This document shows positions 1 to 8,072 of a DNA stretch of 64,000 bases, in pieces. Every line of letters starts with the position of its first letter. Positions within the stretch are counted from its first letter, which is position 1. The position numbers and the translations under genes were made by a program. Under the pieces are notes generated by a model that did not search any database, was not told where the DNA came from, and saw only the letters and a list, made by a program, of their open reading frames with translations. The DNA comes from Streptomyces caeruleatus (GTDB taxonomy: Bacteria > Actinomycetota > Actinomycetes > Streptomycetales > Streptomycetaceae): NCBI RefSeq assembly GCF_001514235.1, contig NZ_KQ948928.1:372001-436000 (forward strand). Direction: 5' to 3'.

Positions 1-1087
1 TCCGCCACAGCGCCGCGAGCTCGCGGAACGGGATGAGCTTGAAGCCCGCGTGCACCAGGATGCCGGCCAGGGCGGGGATCGGGATCAGGGCCAGGGCCCA
101 CGGCATCGCGGCGGCGAACAGCAGCAGCCACACGCCGTGCAGCACACGGGACGCCTTGGTCTTCGCGCCCGCGTTGACATTGGCGGAGCTGCGCACGATC
201 ACCGCGGTCATGGGCAGCGCGCCGAGCAGTCCGCTCACCACGTTGCCCGCGCCCTGGGCGATCATCTCCTTGTTGTACTCGGTGCGCGGTCCGTCGTGCA
301 GCCGGTCCACGGCCGCCGCGCTGAACAGCGACTCGGCGGACGCGATCAGCGCGAACGCGATGATCGTGCCCCAGATGGCCGGAGTGGCCAGCTCGCCGAA
401 GGCCCCGGCGCCGGGCGGCTGGATGACACCGAGCAGACCCTCCACCTTGACGGTGGTGACCGGCAGGCTGAAGGCCAGCGAGGCGACCGTGGCCAGGACC
501 ACCGCCGCGAGGGCGCCCGGTACGGACTGCACGGCCTTCGGCAGCTTCTTCCACAGCACGATCACGGCGATGGTGCCCGCCCCGATCGCGAGCGAGGCCA
601 GCGCCGAGGTGCTGCCGAACGCGTCGGCGAAGGCACCCGGAAGCCCCGCGATCTTGCCGAGGCCGCTCTCGGGGGCCTTCAGGCCCGCCGCCGCGTAGAT
701 CTGCCCGGCGATGATCACCAGACCGATACCGCACAGCATGCCTTCGACCACCGAGACGGATATCGCGCGGAACCAGCGCCCTATCCCGAAGAAGCCCATG
801 GCGAGCTGGAGCAGACCGGCCATCAGCACGATCACACCGAGCGTGGCCACGCCGAACTCGCTGACAGCTTCGAAGACCAGTACGGTCAGGCCGGCGGCGG
901 GACCTGACACCTGAAGGCTGCTGCCACGCATCAGCCCGGTGACGAGTCCGCCCACGATGCCGGTGATCAGGCCCAGTTCGGCCGGGACCCCGGAGGCGAC
1001 GGCCACGCCGACACACAGCGGCACGGCGACCAGAAAGACGACGATGGAGGCGAGGAAGTCCTGCCGCAGGTAAGGGAACTTGGTCAT
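1..1087 (-). CDS. SulP family inorganic anion transporter (3' end outside window)
   Basis: This is a SulP-type multi-pass membrane transporter for sulfate, bicarbonate or a related anion. About 362 residues are visible and the C-terminus, including any STAS domain, lies beyond the window edge. The N-terminus opens with a hydrophobic segment ending VPLCVGVAVASG, and a glycine- and proline-rich QVSGPAAGLTV motif typical of SulP follows near residue 50. Several further hydrophobic helices and the motif LLGALPMTAVIVRSSANVNAG support the family call. The ATG at 1087 is used here; an in-frame GTG at 1099 would overlap the carbonic anhydrase stop as GTGA and is equally plausible. The direct junction with a carbonic anhydrase gene suggests bicarbonate as substrate, which is inference. 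Confidence 0.9.
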   Translation of the reverse strand, partial: MTKFPYLRQDFLASIVVFLVAVPLCVGVAVASGVPAELGLITGIVGGLVTGLMRGSSLQVSGPAAGLTVLVFEAVSEFGVATLGVIVLMAGLLQLAMGFFGIGRWFRAISVSVVEGMLCGIGLVIIAGQIYAAAGLKAPESGLGKIAGLPGAFADAFGSTSALASLAIGAGTIAVIVLWKKLPKAVQSVPGALAAVVLATVASLAFSLPVTTVKVEGLLGVIQPPGAGAFGELATPAIWGTIIAFALIASAESLFSAAAVDRLHDGPRTEYNKEMIAQGAGNVVSGLLGALPMTAVIVRSSANVNAGAKTKASRVLHGVWLLLFAAAMPWALALIPIPALAGILVHAGFKLIPFRELAALWR

Positions 1088-1095
1088 CGCGGTGC

Positions 1096-1674
1096 TCACA
1101 GCGCCTCGAACGCGTCGGTCTCGGCGCTGTGGACGCGCACGGCGCCCTTGTGCACCTCGTAGTACCAGGCATGCAGGTTCAGTTGACGCTCCTTCAGCTT
1201 CTTCTCGATGAACGGGTACGAGCGCAGCCGCAGCAGCTGCGTCAGCACGTGGGCCTGGACTCCCTCGGCGACCTCGGGGTCCTCGACGGTGCCGGTCGGA
1301 CGCGGCTCGGCCTGCGCGAGCCAGTCGCGCACCGCCGGTACGGCGTCCAGGTCGTCGCCGCGCACCAGCGCGCCGACGGCTCCGCAGTGGGAGTGGCCGC
1401 AGACCACGATGTCGCTGACGCCGAGGACCTCCACGGCGTACTCGATGGTGGCCGCCTCGCTGGTGGGGTGGGCGGAGGCGTACGGCGGGACGATGTTGCC
1501 CGCGGTGCGCAGCTCGAAGAGCTCGCCGGGACGGGCGCCCGTGATCAGTGCCGGTACGACCCGGGAGTCGGAGCAGGTGATGAAGAGGACCTGCGGGGAC
1601 TGCCCTGCGGCCAGTTTGGCGAACTCCTCAGGGCGCTGTCCGAACGTACGGGCGTTGTCGATGAGGGGCTGCAT
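1096..1674 (-). CDS. Beta-class carbonic anhydrase
   Basis: The product (192 residues) is a cytoplasmic beta-carbonic anhydrase interconverting CO2 and bicarbonate. The zinc site is complete: C34 in CSDSR with the D36/R38 dyad, and H94 and C97 in HSHCGAVGAL. Length is normal for the family. An AGGAGGA ribosome-binding site lies just upstream of the ATG at 1674. The stop codon overlaps or directly abuts the start of the SulP transporter gene, so the pair should be co-translated. The enzyme could supply or consume bicarbonate at the transporter. I am sure of the family; the physiological pairing is inferred from gene order. Confidence 0.95.
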   Translation of the reverse strand: MQPLIDNARTFGQRPEEFAKLAAGQSPQVLFITCSDSRVVPALITGARPGELFELRTAGNIVPPYASAHPTSEAATIEYAVEVLGVSDIVVCGHSHCGAVGALVRGDDLDAVPAVRDWLAQAEPRPTGTVEDPEVAEGVQAHVLTQLLRLRSYPFIEKKLKERQLNLHAWYYEVHKGAVRVHSAETDAFEAL

Positions 1675-1758
1675 GTGTGGTGACTCCTCCTGGCGCGCCG
1701 CGATGGCGCGTCGGTGTGGTTTTTCATGACAGAGGTGGGGGGGGGAACGCGCTGCTTC

Positions 1759-2163
1759 TCAGCAGCGGAAGACCTGGAGCCCCGCGGGGGTGTGGGACGT
1801 CGAGGATCTCGATGTGCGCTGATGCGCGCCGCCGGGTGTGCCCGGCTGGTGCGCGGACGCGGGGTCCCGGGTGAGCAACGGTCGGTCGGGTGCCTGGGGT
1901 CCGGTGTCAGCGAAACGCAGTTGGTCTCTGCTGTGCAGTGGTCCGGTCGGGTCACCTTGACCCGACGGCATGCAGTGGCGGGACGTGAGGGTCTCGTCGC
2001 GTAGCGCCTTGCCGGAGAGCTTGATTCCGGGCTGGGCTTTGGCCACTGCCTGACTGACCGTATGCGCGCGTGCGAAGGAAGCGCCGGGTGCGAAGAACTG
2101 GAGGGCGAGCAGAGTGGCGGCGAGGAGCGAAACCACGGTCCGTGCCGTCTTACCTCGAAACAT
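1759..2163 (-). CDS. Small secreted protein of unknown function
   Basis: A 134-residue protein with a clear N-terminal signal peptide: basic MFRGKTAR, then a hydrophobic stretch ending near PGASFARA. The mature part is Pro/Arg/Ser-rich, with only two cysteines, one near residue 64 (RHC) and one as the final residue (VFRC). A GGAGGGG ribosome-binding site precedes the ATG. It is transcribed in the same direction as the carbonic anhydrase and SulP genes, about 85 bases upstream of them, and may share their promoter. I do not recognise a domain. The low-complexity C-terminal half leaves some doubt about its exact extent. Confidence 0.6.
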   Translation of the reverse strand: MFRGKTARTVVSLLAATLLALQFFAPGASFARAHTVSQAVAKAQPGIKLSGKALRDETLTSRHCMPSGQGDPTGPLHSRDQLRFADTGPQAPDRPLLTRDPASAHQPGTPGGAHQRTSRSSTSHTPAGLQVFRC

Positions 2164-2207
2164 GTGCCCCCCTCCAGACAGTCCGCACCTATGGCGCGCG
2201 CCAACGC

Positions 2208-2265
2208 TTGGTCAATCGTTGGTCAAGAAACACGTTAACCCGGCAAAGTTGTTTGCAGGGTTAAC
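2208..2265. promoter_or_regulatory. Possible operator region: direct repeats plus inverted repeat
   Basis: Upstream of the small secreted protein gene, TTGGTCAA occurs twice 11 bases apart (2208-2215 and 2219-2226). A perfect 8-bp inverted repeat follows, GTTAACCC at 2234-2241 and GGGTTAAC at 2258-2265. The AT-rich stretch stands out in this genome and is the likely promoter region for the minus-strand genes. No regulator is assigned. Confidence 0.4.
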
Positions 2266-2338
2266 TTAACGTTTCGAGCTGAAGAGAGCCTGAAATGTGA
2301 GGGTGGCCTGGCCTGAACTGCCCCTTGACCAGGGGGAG

Positions 2339-3448
2339 TCAGTGAGTTACCAGGCTCTTGGCGTCGCGGGCCAGCGCGGTGAGTCGCGAGATGGCGCGGA
2401 AGTACTTCTTGCGGTACCCGCCCTTGAGCATCTCCTCGCTGAACAGCTGGTCGAACGGCTGTCCGGAGGCCAGGACCGGGACTTCACGGTCGTAGAGCCG
2501 GTCCGCGAGCACGACGAGCCGGAGCGCGGTGGACTGGTCGGGGATCGGCTGGACGTCGGTGAGACACACGGCCTTCAGGCCATCGGTCAACGCGCCATAA
2601 CGGCTGGGGTGGACGCGGGCCAGGTGCTCCAGCAGATGCGGGAAGTCGTCGAGCGAGGCTCCCTCGGTGGCGTACGCCGCCTTGGTCACCTGTTCGTCGG
2701 AGTACGGCGCCGGCGCCTCGGGCAGACCGCGGTGGCGGTAGTCCTCGCCGTCGATGCGCAACGGACGGAAGTGCGCCGACAGGCCCTGGATCTCCCGCAG
2801 GAAGTCGGCCGCCGCGAACCGGCCCTCGCCGAGCTTCCCGGGCAGGGTGTTGGAGGTGGCGGCGAGTGCCACGCCCGCGTCGACGAGCTTGCCGAGCAGC
2901 GTCGAGACCAGGACGGTGTCGCCGGGGTCGTCGAGCTCGAACTCGTCGATGCACAGCAGGCGGTGACCGGAGAGGGTCTGCACCGTCTGCTGGAAACCGA
3001 GGGCGCCGACGAGGTTCGTCAGCTCCACGAACGTGCCGAAGGCCTTGAGGGACGGCTCGGCCGGGGTGGCGTGCCAGAGGGAGGCGAGCAGGTGGGTCTT
3101 GCCGACGCCGTAGCCGCCGTCGAGGTAGACACCGCGGGGGCCCGCCGGCACCTTGGGCGCCTTCGGCCTGCCGAACCCGAGGAAACCACGCCTGGCCTTC
3201 CCGGCACCGCTCGCGTGCGCCCCGCCGAGGCCGGCCGCGAAGGCCTCCAGGACGTCGACCGCCTCAATCTGGCTGGGCTGGTTCGGGTCCGGGATGTACG
3301 TGCTGAAGCGGACCGAGTCGAAGCGCGGCGGCGGCACCATCTCGGCGACCAGCCGGTCCGCCGGGACGTGCGGCTCACGGGCGCACAGGGACAGCGGGCT
3401 CGCTTCGGCTATCGGGCTCGACTGGGACGCGGCGGAGGAGGACGACAC
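2339..3448 (-). CDS. zapE: Cell division protein ZapE-like AFG1-family ATPase
   Basis: This 369-residue protein matches the AFG1/ZapE family of P-loop ATPases, which act near the cell division machinery in proteobacteria and in protein quality control in mitochondria. Walker A is GGYGVGKT at 111-118 and Walker B is LLCIDEFELDD around 164-174. The GVYLDGGYGVGKTHLLASLWH context is characteristic of the family. The GTG at 3448 is the first start after an in-frame TGA. The gene is divergent from the RibD-like reductase gene, with only 37 bases between the starts, so the two promoters must overlap. The role in Streptomyces is inferred from homology. Confidence 0.85.
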   Translation of the reverse strand: MSSSSAASQSSPIAEASPLSLCAREPHVPADRLVAEMVPPPRFDSVRFSTYIPDPNQPSQIEAVDVLEAFAAGLGGAHASGAGKARRGFLGFGRPKAPKVPAGPRGVYLDGGYGVGKTHLLASLWHATPAEPSLKAFGTFVELTNLVGALGFQQTVQTLSGHRLLCIDEFELDDPGDTVLVSTLLGKLVDAGVALAATSNTLPGKLGEGRFAAADFLREIQGLSAHFRPLRIDGEDYRHRGLPEAPAPYSDEQVTKAAYATEGASLDDFPHLLEHLARVHPSRYGALTDGLKAVCLTDVQPIPDQSTALRLVVLADRLYDREVPVLASGQPFDQLFSEEMLKGGYRKKYFRAISRLTALARDAKSLVTH

Positions 3449-3485
3449 GGTTCACCATGCTAAGCGCCGTGCCACACTCCATGAC

Positions 3486-4304
3486 ATGCGACGCCTGTTC
3501 CCTGTGACCGACGAGACAGCGCCCAGGGCCTCCGGCGGTCCGGCCGGGCTTCCCACCGGTGGTGATCCGGGTGACCGGGAGTGGAGCCTGGCCGAGCTCG
3601 CCGCCGCCTATGCCTATCCGGAGCCCGGGCCCGGGGAGCCGGTGCCCTGGCTGCGGGCCAACATGGTGTCCACGCTGGACGGGGCCGCCCAGCACGACGG
3701 ACGTTCGCAGCCCATCTCCACCGCGACCGACATGCGGATCTTCGGCACGCTGCGGGCGCTGGCCGACGTCGTGGTCGTCGGAGCCGAAACGGTACGCCAG
3801 GAGGGGTACCGTCCGGCACGCGCGCGTGAGGAGTTCGCCGAGGCGCGCGAGGCGGCCGGGCAGGGGCCCGCGCCCGCCATCGCGGTGGTCAGCGCCGGCC
3901 TGGAGCTCGACTACAGCCTGCCGCTCTTCACCTCCCCCCTGGTGCCCACCCTGATCCTGACCGGCGCCGCCGCCGCGCCGGACCGGGTCGCCGCGGCCGA
4001 GAAGGCGGGCGCCCAGGTCGTGATCGCCGGTGACGGCGTCGGCGTGGACCCGGTACGCGCCGTCCAGGCGCTCGCCGAGCTCGGTCACACCCGGCTGCTG
4101 ACGGAGGGCGGGCCACGGTTGCTCGGGCAGCTCGTGGCCGCCGGAGTGCTCGACGAGCTCTGTCTGACGATCTCCCCGATGCTCACCGCCGGAGACGCCC
4201 AGCGCATCGCCGGAGGGCCCTCGGTGGCCGTGCCCAAACGGTTCGAGCTGGTGTCCCTGCTGCAGGAGGACGGCTTCCTGTTCAGCCGGTACCGGCGGAC
4301 GTGA
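3486..4304 (+). CDS. RibD C-terminal-like pyrimidine reductase family protein
   Basis: A 272-residue protein with a dihydrofolate-reductase-like RibD C-terminal fold. Visible family features are WLRANMVSTLDGAAQ near residue 55, a FGTLRALADVVVVGAETVRQEGY block, and the late LLTEGGPRLLGQLVAAGVLDELCLTISP motif. These proteins reduce a ribosylaminopyrimidine or related substrate with NADPH. No RibD deaminase domain or other riboflavin genes are present nearby, so a role outside riboflavin synthesis is possible. The start at 3486 gives a protein beginning MRRLFPV; no strong ribosome-binding site is seen and the message may be nearly leaderless. Confidence 0.85.
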   Translation: MRRLFPVTDETAPRASGGPAGLPTGGDPGDREWSLAELAAAYAYPEPGPGEPVPWLRANMVSTLDGAAQHDGRSQPISTATDMRIFGTLRALADVVVVGAETVRQEGYRPARAREEFAEAREAAGQGPAPAIAVVSAGLELDYSLPLFTSPLVPTLILTGAAAAPDRVAAAEKAGAQVVIAGDGVGVDPVRAVQALAELGHTRLLTEGGPRLLGQLVAAGVLDELCLTISPMLTAGDAQRIAGGPSVAVPKRFELVSLLQEDGFLFSRYRRT

Positions 4305-4352
4305 GGTTAGGTCGGTTCGAAAAGGGGTTCTATGAACGCCGTGGTCCCGAAA

Positions 4353-4386
4353 CGGCGGAATCCACCGTTCCGTTTAGCTTCCGCCG
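4353..4386. terminator. Inverted repeat, possible terminator or regulatory hairpin
   Basis: CGGCGGAA at 4353-4360 pairs perfectly with TTCCGCCG at 4379-4386. It sits between the reductase gene and the next gene on the same strand. There is no T-run, so it may be a terminator of the Streptomyces type or a regulatory hairpin. Confidence 0.35.
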
Positions 4387-4453
4387 GGCACACTAAAACT
4401 CGCAGTCCCCGTCCGAGTACGGGGCAGGATGGTTTCCGCAGAAGGGGCGCCCG

Positions 4454-4927
4454 GTGTTCACAAGCGTTTTGATGATCGAGAAGGCCCTGACGTCCGCCGA
4501 CGTGGAGTTCGTCACCACCTTGCACGGGGACGAAGAGGTCTCGTTCCATGTGCTGCTCCAGCCGCGTGGCGAGCAGGCCGACAGGTTGTTGCGCGCCATC
4601 GACGACATCGCGCTCGGCGAGCTGGACGAGGCCGTACGGGAGGGGAGTACTCCGGAGGGCGAGGAGGCGCTCAGTACGGGGGAGCGGGCGCTGGAGGTGT
4701 CGCTCACGGCATTGCGCTCCGCCGGGGCCGCGGCGGAGGGGCGGCTGTTGGAGGATCATCCGCTGGACGCGCTGCGGGCTGTGGTGGACGAGGTGGGGGC
4801 GGACGAGGTGATCGTGCTGACGGATCCCCACTACGTGGAGGAGTTCTTTCATCGGGACTGGGCGTCTCGGGCTCGGCACAAGGTGGGGGTGCCGGTGTTG
4901 AAGCTGTTCTCGCACAGCAAGGCCTAG
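4454..4927 (+). CDS. Conserved protein of unknown function (nucleotide-binding-like fold)
   Basis: A 157-residue acidic protein starting at GTG 4454 behind an AGAAGGGG-type ribosome-binding site. It has alternating beta/alpha pattern with the segment DEVIVLTDPHYVEEFFHRDWASRARHKVGVPVLKLF near the C-terminus, which resembles the end of a universal-stress-like or Rossmann-like fold. I see no catalytic motif. It lies just upstream of murC on the same strand but a REP-like element and a likely promoter separate them. Function is unknown and I do not assign one. Confidence 0.75.
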   Translation: MFTSVLMIEKALTSADVEFVTTLHGDEEVSFHVLLQPRGEQADRLLRAIDDIALGELDEAVREGSTPEGEEALSTGERALEVSLTALRSAGAAAEGRLLEDHPLDALRAVVDEVGADEVIVLTDPHYVEEFFHRDWASRARHKVGVPVLKLFSHSKA

Positions 4928-4969
4928 TCGCCGTTGGGGGTGGGGTTCGTTGGCGGCCGCGGGTGGGTG

Positions 4970-5000
4970 TGTGGCTGGTCGCGCAGTTCCCCGCGCCCCT
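4970..5000. repeat. Streptomyces REP-like intergenic element, short form
   Basis: GTGGCTGGTCGCGCAG followed by TTCCCCGCGCCCCT. It carries the GGCTGGTCGCGC and CCCCGCGCCCCT ends shared with the longer copies at 26091-26147 and 51104-51160. This copy lies in an intergenic region upstream of murC. Confidence 0.7.
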
Positions 5001-5097
5001 AGGTGGGTGCTGTCGCCTGCGTCCCAGGCGCGAGGGCGGCCTCCGTACCCAATAGGCTGAGGGCTCATCGTCGTATCGCGATCCTGGGAGAACACGC

Positions 5098-6489
5098 ATG
5101 GCACCCGGCATTCCCACCGCCATGGACCGACCGCACTTCATCGGCATCGGCGGGGCCGGGATGTCCGGGATCGCGAAGATTCTCGCGCAGCGTGGGGCCA
5201 AGGTGGCGGGCAGTGACGCCAGGGAGTCGGCGACCGCCGAGGCGCTGCGGGCGCTGGGGGCGACCGTGCACATCGGGCACGCTGCGGAGCACCTCGCGGA
5301 CGACGCCAGCTGTGTCGTCGTGTCGTCGGCGATCCGGCAGGACAACCCCGAGCTGGCCCGCGCCGCCGAGCTGGGCGTTCCGGTGGTGCACCGCTCCGAC
5401 GCGCTCGCCTCGCTGATGCAGGGGCTGCGGCCGATCGCCGTCGCCGGTACGCACGGCAAGACCACCACGACGTCGATGCTGGCCGTCTCCCTGAGCGAGC
5501 TGGGCCTGCGGCCCTCGTACGCCATCGGCGGCGACCTGGACGCGCCCGGCTCGAACGCCCTGCACGGCGAGGGCGACATCTTCGTCGCCGAGGCGGACGA
5601 ATCGGACCGCAGCTTCCACAAGTACGCGCCCGATGTCGCCATCGTCCTGAACGTGGAACTCGACCACCACGCCAACTACGCCTCGATGGACGAGATCTAC
5701 GAGTCCTTCGTGACCTTCACCGACCGCATCACCGAAGGCGGCACCCTGGTGATCTCGGCCGACCAGGACGGGGCGCGGGAGCTGACCCGGCGGGTCGCGG
5801 GCGGTGCTGTGCGGGTGGTGACGTACGGCGAGGCGGAGGACGCCGACGTGCGGGTCCTGTCCGTGCGGGCGCAGGGGCTGAAGAGCCAGGTCACCGTGGT
5901 GCTGGACGGTCAGGAGCTCGACTTCACCGTCTCCGTCCCCGGCCGGCACTACGCGCTCAACGCCGTGGCCGCCCTCGCTGCGGGCGCGGCGCTCGGCGTC
6001 CCGGCCGCCGAGCTGGCCCCGGCACTGGCGGCCTACACGGGCGTCAAGCGGCGCCTTCAGCTGAAGGGCGAGGCCGCGGGCGTCCAGGTCATCGACTCCT
6101 ACGCCCACCACCCGACCGAGATGACCGCCGACCTGGAGGCCATGCGCGCGGCCGCCGGGGACGCCCGGATCCTGGTCGTCTACCAGCCCCACCTGTTCTC
6201 CCGCACGCAGGAGCTCGGCAAGGAGATGGGCGACGCCCTCGCCCTCGCGGACTCCTCGCTGGTCCTGGACATCTACCCGGCCCGCGAGGACCCGGTCCCC
6301 GGGGTCACCAGCGAGCTGGTCCTCGACGCGGCCCGCGCGGCCGGCGCCGAGGTCACCCCGGTGCACGACAAGAGCGAGGTGCCCGCCCTGGTCGCGGGAA
6401 TGGCGAAGCCCGGTGATCTCGTTCTCACCATGGGCGCGGGCGATGTCACCGACCTCGGCCCGCTCATCCTGGACCGCCTGTCGAAGTGA
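5098..6489 (+). CDS. murC: UDP-N-acetylmuramate--L-alanine ligase
   Basis: MurC adds L-alanine to UDP-MurNAc using ATP, the first cytoplasmic step of peptidoglycan stem-peptide assembly. The 463-residue length is normal. The UDP-binding HFIGIGGAGMSG motif is at residues 13-24 and the Mur ligase P-loop GTHGKTTTT near 118-126. Later motifs EADESD, NVELDHHANY and YAHHPTEM are all present. A GGGAGA ribosome-binding site precedes the ATG and a TAGGCT-type -10 lies about 45 bases upstream. msrB follows 13 bases downstream and is probably co-transcribed. Confidence 0.97.
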   Translation: MAPGIPTAMDRPHFIGIGGAGMSGIAKILAQRGAKVAGSDARESATAEALRALGATVHIGHAAEHLADDASCVVVSSAIRQDNPELARAAELGVPVVHRSDALASLMQGLRPIAVAGTHGKTTTTSMLAVSLSELGLRPSYAIGGDLDAPGSNALHGEGDIFVAEADESDRSFHKYAPDVAIVLNVELDHHANYASMDEIYESFVTFTDRITEGGTLVISADQDGARELTRRVAGGAVRVVTYGEAEDADVRVLSVRAQGLKSQVTVVLDGQELDFTVSVPGRHYALNAVAALAAGAALGVPAAELAPALAAYTGVKRRLQLKGEAAGVQVIDSYAHHPTEMTADLEAMRAAAGDARILVVYQPHLFSRTQELGKEMGDALALADSSLVLDIYPAREDPVPGVTSELVLDAARAAGAEVTPVHDKSEVPALVAGMAKPGDLVLTMGAGDVTDLGPLILDRLSK

Positions 6490-6502
6490 GGGGCACGCAC
6501 TC

Positions 6503-6910
6503 ATGTCGTACGACGTCGAAAAGCCGGACGAGCAGTGGCGCACGGAGCTGACCCCGGCGGAGTACGCCGTGCTGCGCCAGGCCGCCACGGAGCCCGCCTT
6601 CACCGGTGAGTACACCAACACCAAGGCGACGGGCGTCTACTCCTGCCGCGCCTGCGGCGCCGAACTGTTCACCTCCACCACGAAGTTCGAGTCCCACTGC
6701 GGCTGGCCGTCCTTCTACGACCCGAAGGACACCGACGCGGTCGAGCTCGTCGAGGACCGCACGCACGGGATGGTCCGCACCGAGGTGCGGTGCGCGCGGT
6801 GCGGGTCGCATCTCGGGCATGTCTTCGAGGGCGAGGGGTATCCGACGCCCACGGACCAGCGGTACTGCATCAACTCGATCTCGCTGCGGCTGACGCCGGA
6901 CGAGGCCTGA
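6503..6910 (+). CDS. msrB: Peptide-methionine (R)-S-oxide reductase MsrB
   Basis: This 135-residue enzyme repairs oxidised methionine, reducing the R-sulfoxide in proteins. The structural zinc site is intact, with C48/C51 (CRAC) and C97/C100 (CARC). The catalytic cysteine is C122 in RYCINS, and C66 in HCGWPSFY is a candidate resolving cysteine. Start at ATG 6503, preceded by GAGGGGC. It follows murC closely on the same strand. The assignment is firm. Confidence 0.97.
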   Translation: MSYDVEKPDEQWRTELTPAEYAVLRQAATEPAFTGEYTNTKATGVYSCRACGAELFTSTTKFESHCGWPSFYDPKDTDAVELVEDRTHGMVRTEVRCARCGSHLGHVFEGEGYPTPTDQRYCINSISLRLTPDEA

Positions 6911-7011
6911 CCGGGGGCCGGGCGTGGGTGTGCCGCACTGCGCTGGCACGCCCGATGCCGGTGTTCCTAGACTCGTAGGGGACGTCCGGTGCGGGAAGGC
7001 GGTGGCGCTGC

Positions 7012-7758
7012 ATGCCGTACGTCGCGGTGAGTGCGATCAGCCATCCCGGACTGCTGCGTGAACGGAACGAGGACAGTCTCGTCGTCGGACCGTGGACGCT
7101 GTGCGCCACCGTCACCGAGAATCCGCAGACCCTGATCTTCCCGCTGGGCACGCCCCTCGTCGTGGCCGTCGCCGACGGGCTCGGCGGGCATCCCGGTGGT
7201 GACCTGGCCAGCGCCCTGGTGGCCCGCCGGATCGCCTCGCTCGGGCCGGCGCTGACCGGCGAGGTCGCCGTCCGGGACGCCCTGAACGCCTGCAACCGCG
7301 CCGTGTACCAGGCGGCCGGGGGCGACCGGGGCGGCGAGCTCAGCGCCATGGGAACGACCATCGCCGGAGTCGTCGTGCAGCCCGACTCGCTCCTGGCGTT
7401 CAACGTGGGCGACAGCCGGGTCTTCGCCGCGTCGGACGACGGGCTGCGCCAGCTGAGCGTCGACGACAGCCCGCCGCACCCGCCGGGGCGCACCACGTCG
7501 CTCGTCACCCAGTGCCTGGGCGGATCGCCCACCTACCGCGCCGTTCATCCCCATGTCACGGCCGAGCCGCTGACGCCCGGCGAGCGCTATCTCGTCTGCT
7601 CGGACGGGCTGACGGACCCGCTGCCCGCGGAGGCGTTGGAGGAGGTGCTGCGGGAGCACGACGACGGCCGGGCGGCCTTCGAGCTGTGGAAGGCCGCCAT
7701 CGAGGCGGGCGGGCCCGACAACATCACGGTGGCGGTGGTACGGGTCGGGCAGGAGTGA
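7012..7758 (+). CDS. PP2C-family serine/threonine protein phosphatase
   Basis: A 248-residue metal-dependent phosphatase of the PP2C/Stp1 type. Metal-binding motifs are visible: RERNED at 16-21, DGLGGHPGGD near 55, NVGDSRVF and a terminal GGPDNITV. There are no membrane or sensory domains, so it is probably a soluble phosphatase opposing Ser/Thr kinases. GGAAGGCGG upstream of ATG 7012 serves as the ribosome-binding site. The last codons and the stop codon form the first unit of a tandem repeat that continues downstream. Confidence 0.92.
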   Translation: MPYVAVSAISHPGLLRERNEDSLVVGPWTLCATVTENPQTLIFPLGTPLVVAVADGLGGHPGGDLASALVARRIASLGPALTGEVAVRDALNACNRAVYQAAGGDRGGELSAMGTTIAGVVVQPDSLLAFNVGDSRVFAASDDGLRQLSVDDSPPHPPGRTTSLVTQCLGGSPTYRAVHPHVTAEPLTPGERYLVCSDGLTDPLPAEALEEVLREHDDGRAAFELWKAAIEAGGPDNITVAVVRVGQE

Positions 7759-8072
7759 GTGGGCCGCGGTCGGTTCGCCGGCCACCTGGTCGGGCGGGTC
7801 GGGCGGGTCTGGTGGGTCTGGCGGGTTGGGCCCGTCGGGCGGGTCAGGCCGGTCGGGCGGGTTAGGCCGGTCGGGCAGGAGTGAGTGGGCCGCGGTCGGT
7901 TCGCCGGCCACCTGGTCGGGCGGGTCGGGCCGGTCGGGTCAGGCGGGCCTGGCGGGTTAGGCCCGTCGGGTGGTTAGGCCGGTCGGGCAGGAGTGAGTGG
8001 GCCGCGGTCGGTTCGCCGACCACCTGGTCAGGCGGGTCAGACCGGTCGGGCGGGGCAAACCGGTCAGGCCGG
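7743..8072. repeat. Tandem repeats derived from the 3' end of the phosphatase gene
   Basis: Three copies of a unit beginning GGTCGGGCAGGAGTGAGTGG start at 7743, 7869 and 7981 (periods 126 and 112). The unit includes the phosphatase stop codon in its first copy and continues into GGTCGGGCGG-type short repeats. The region separates two convergent genes and has no convincing coding potential. Confidence 0.8.

Noticed and set aside
4307..5104. Long minus-strand reading frame opposite the 157-residue gene
   Set aside because: It runs through an intergenic REP-like element and lacks a family-like sequence; the plus-strand gene has the ribosome-binding site and protein-like composition.
7759..8072. 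Open frames across the GGTCGGGCGG repeats
   Set aside because: They are products of the repeat composition, with repeated PPDPPD-type peptides and no ribosome-binding site.
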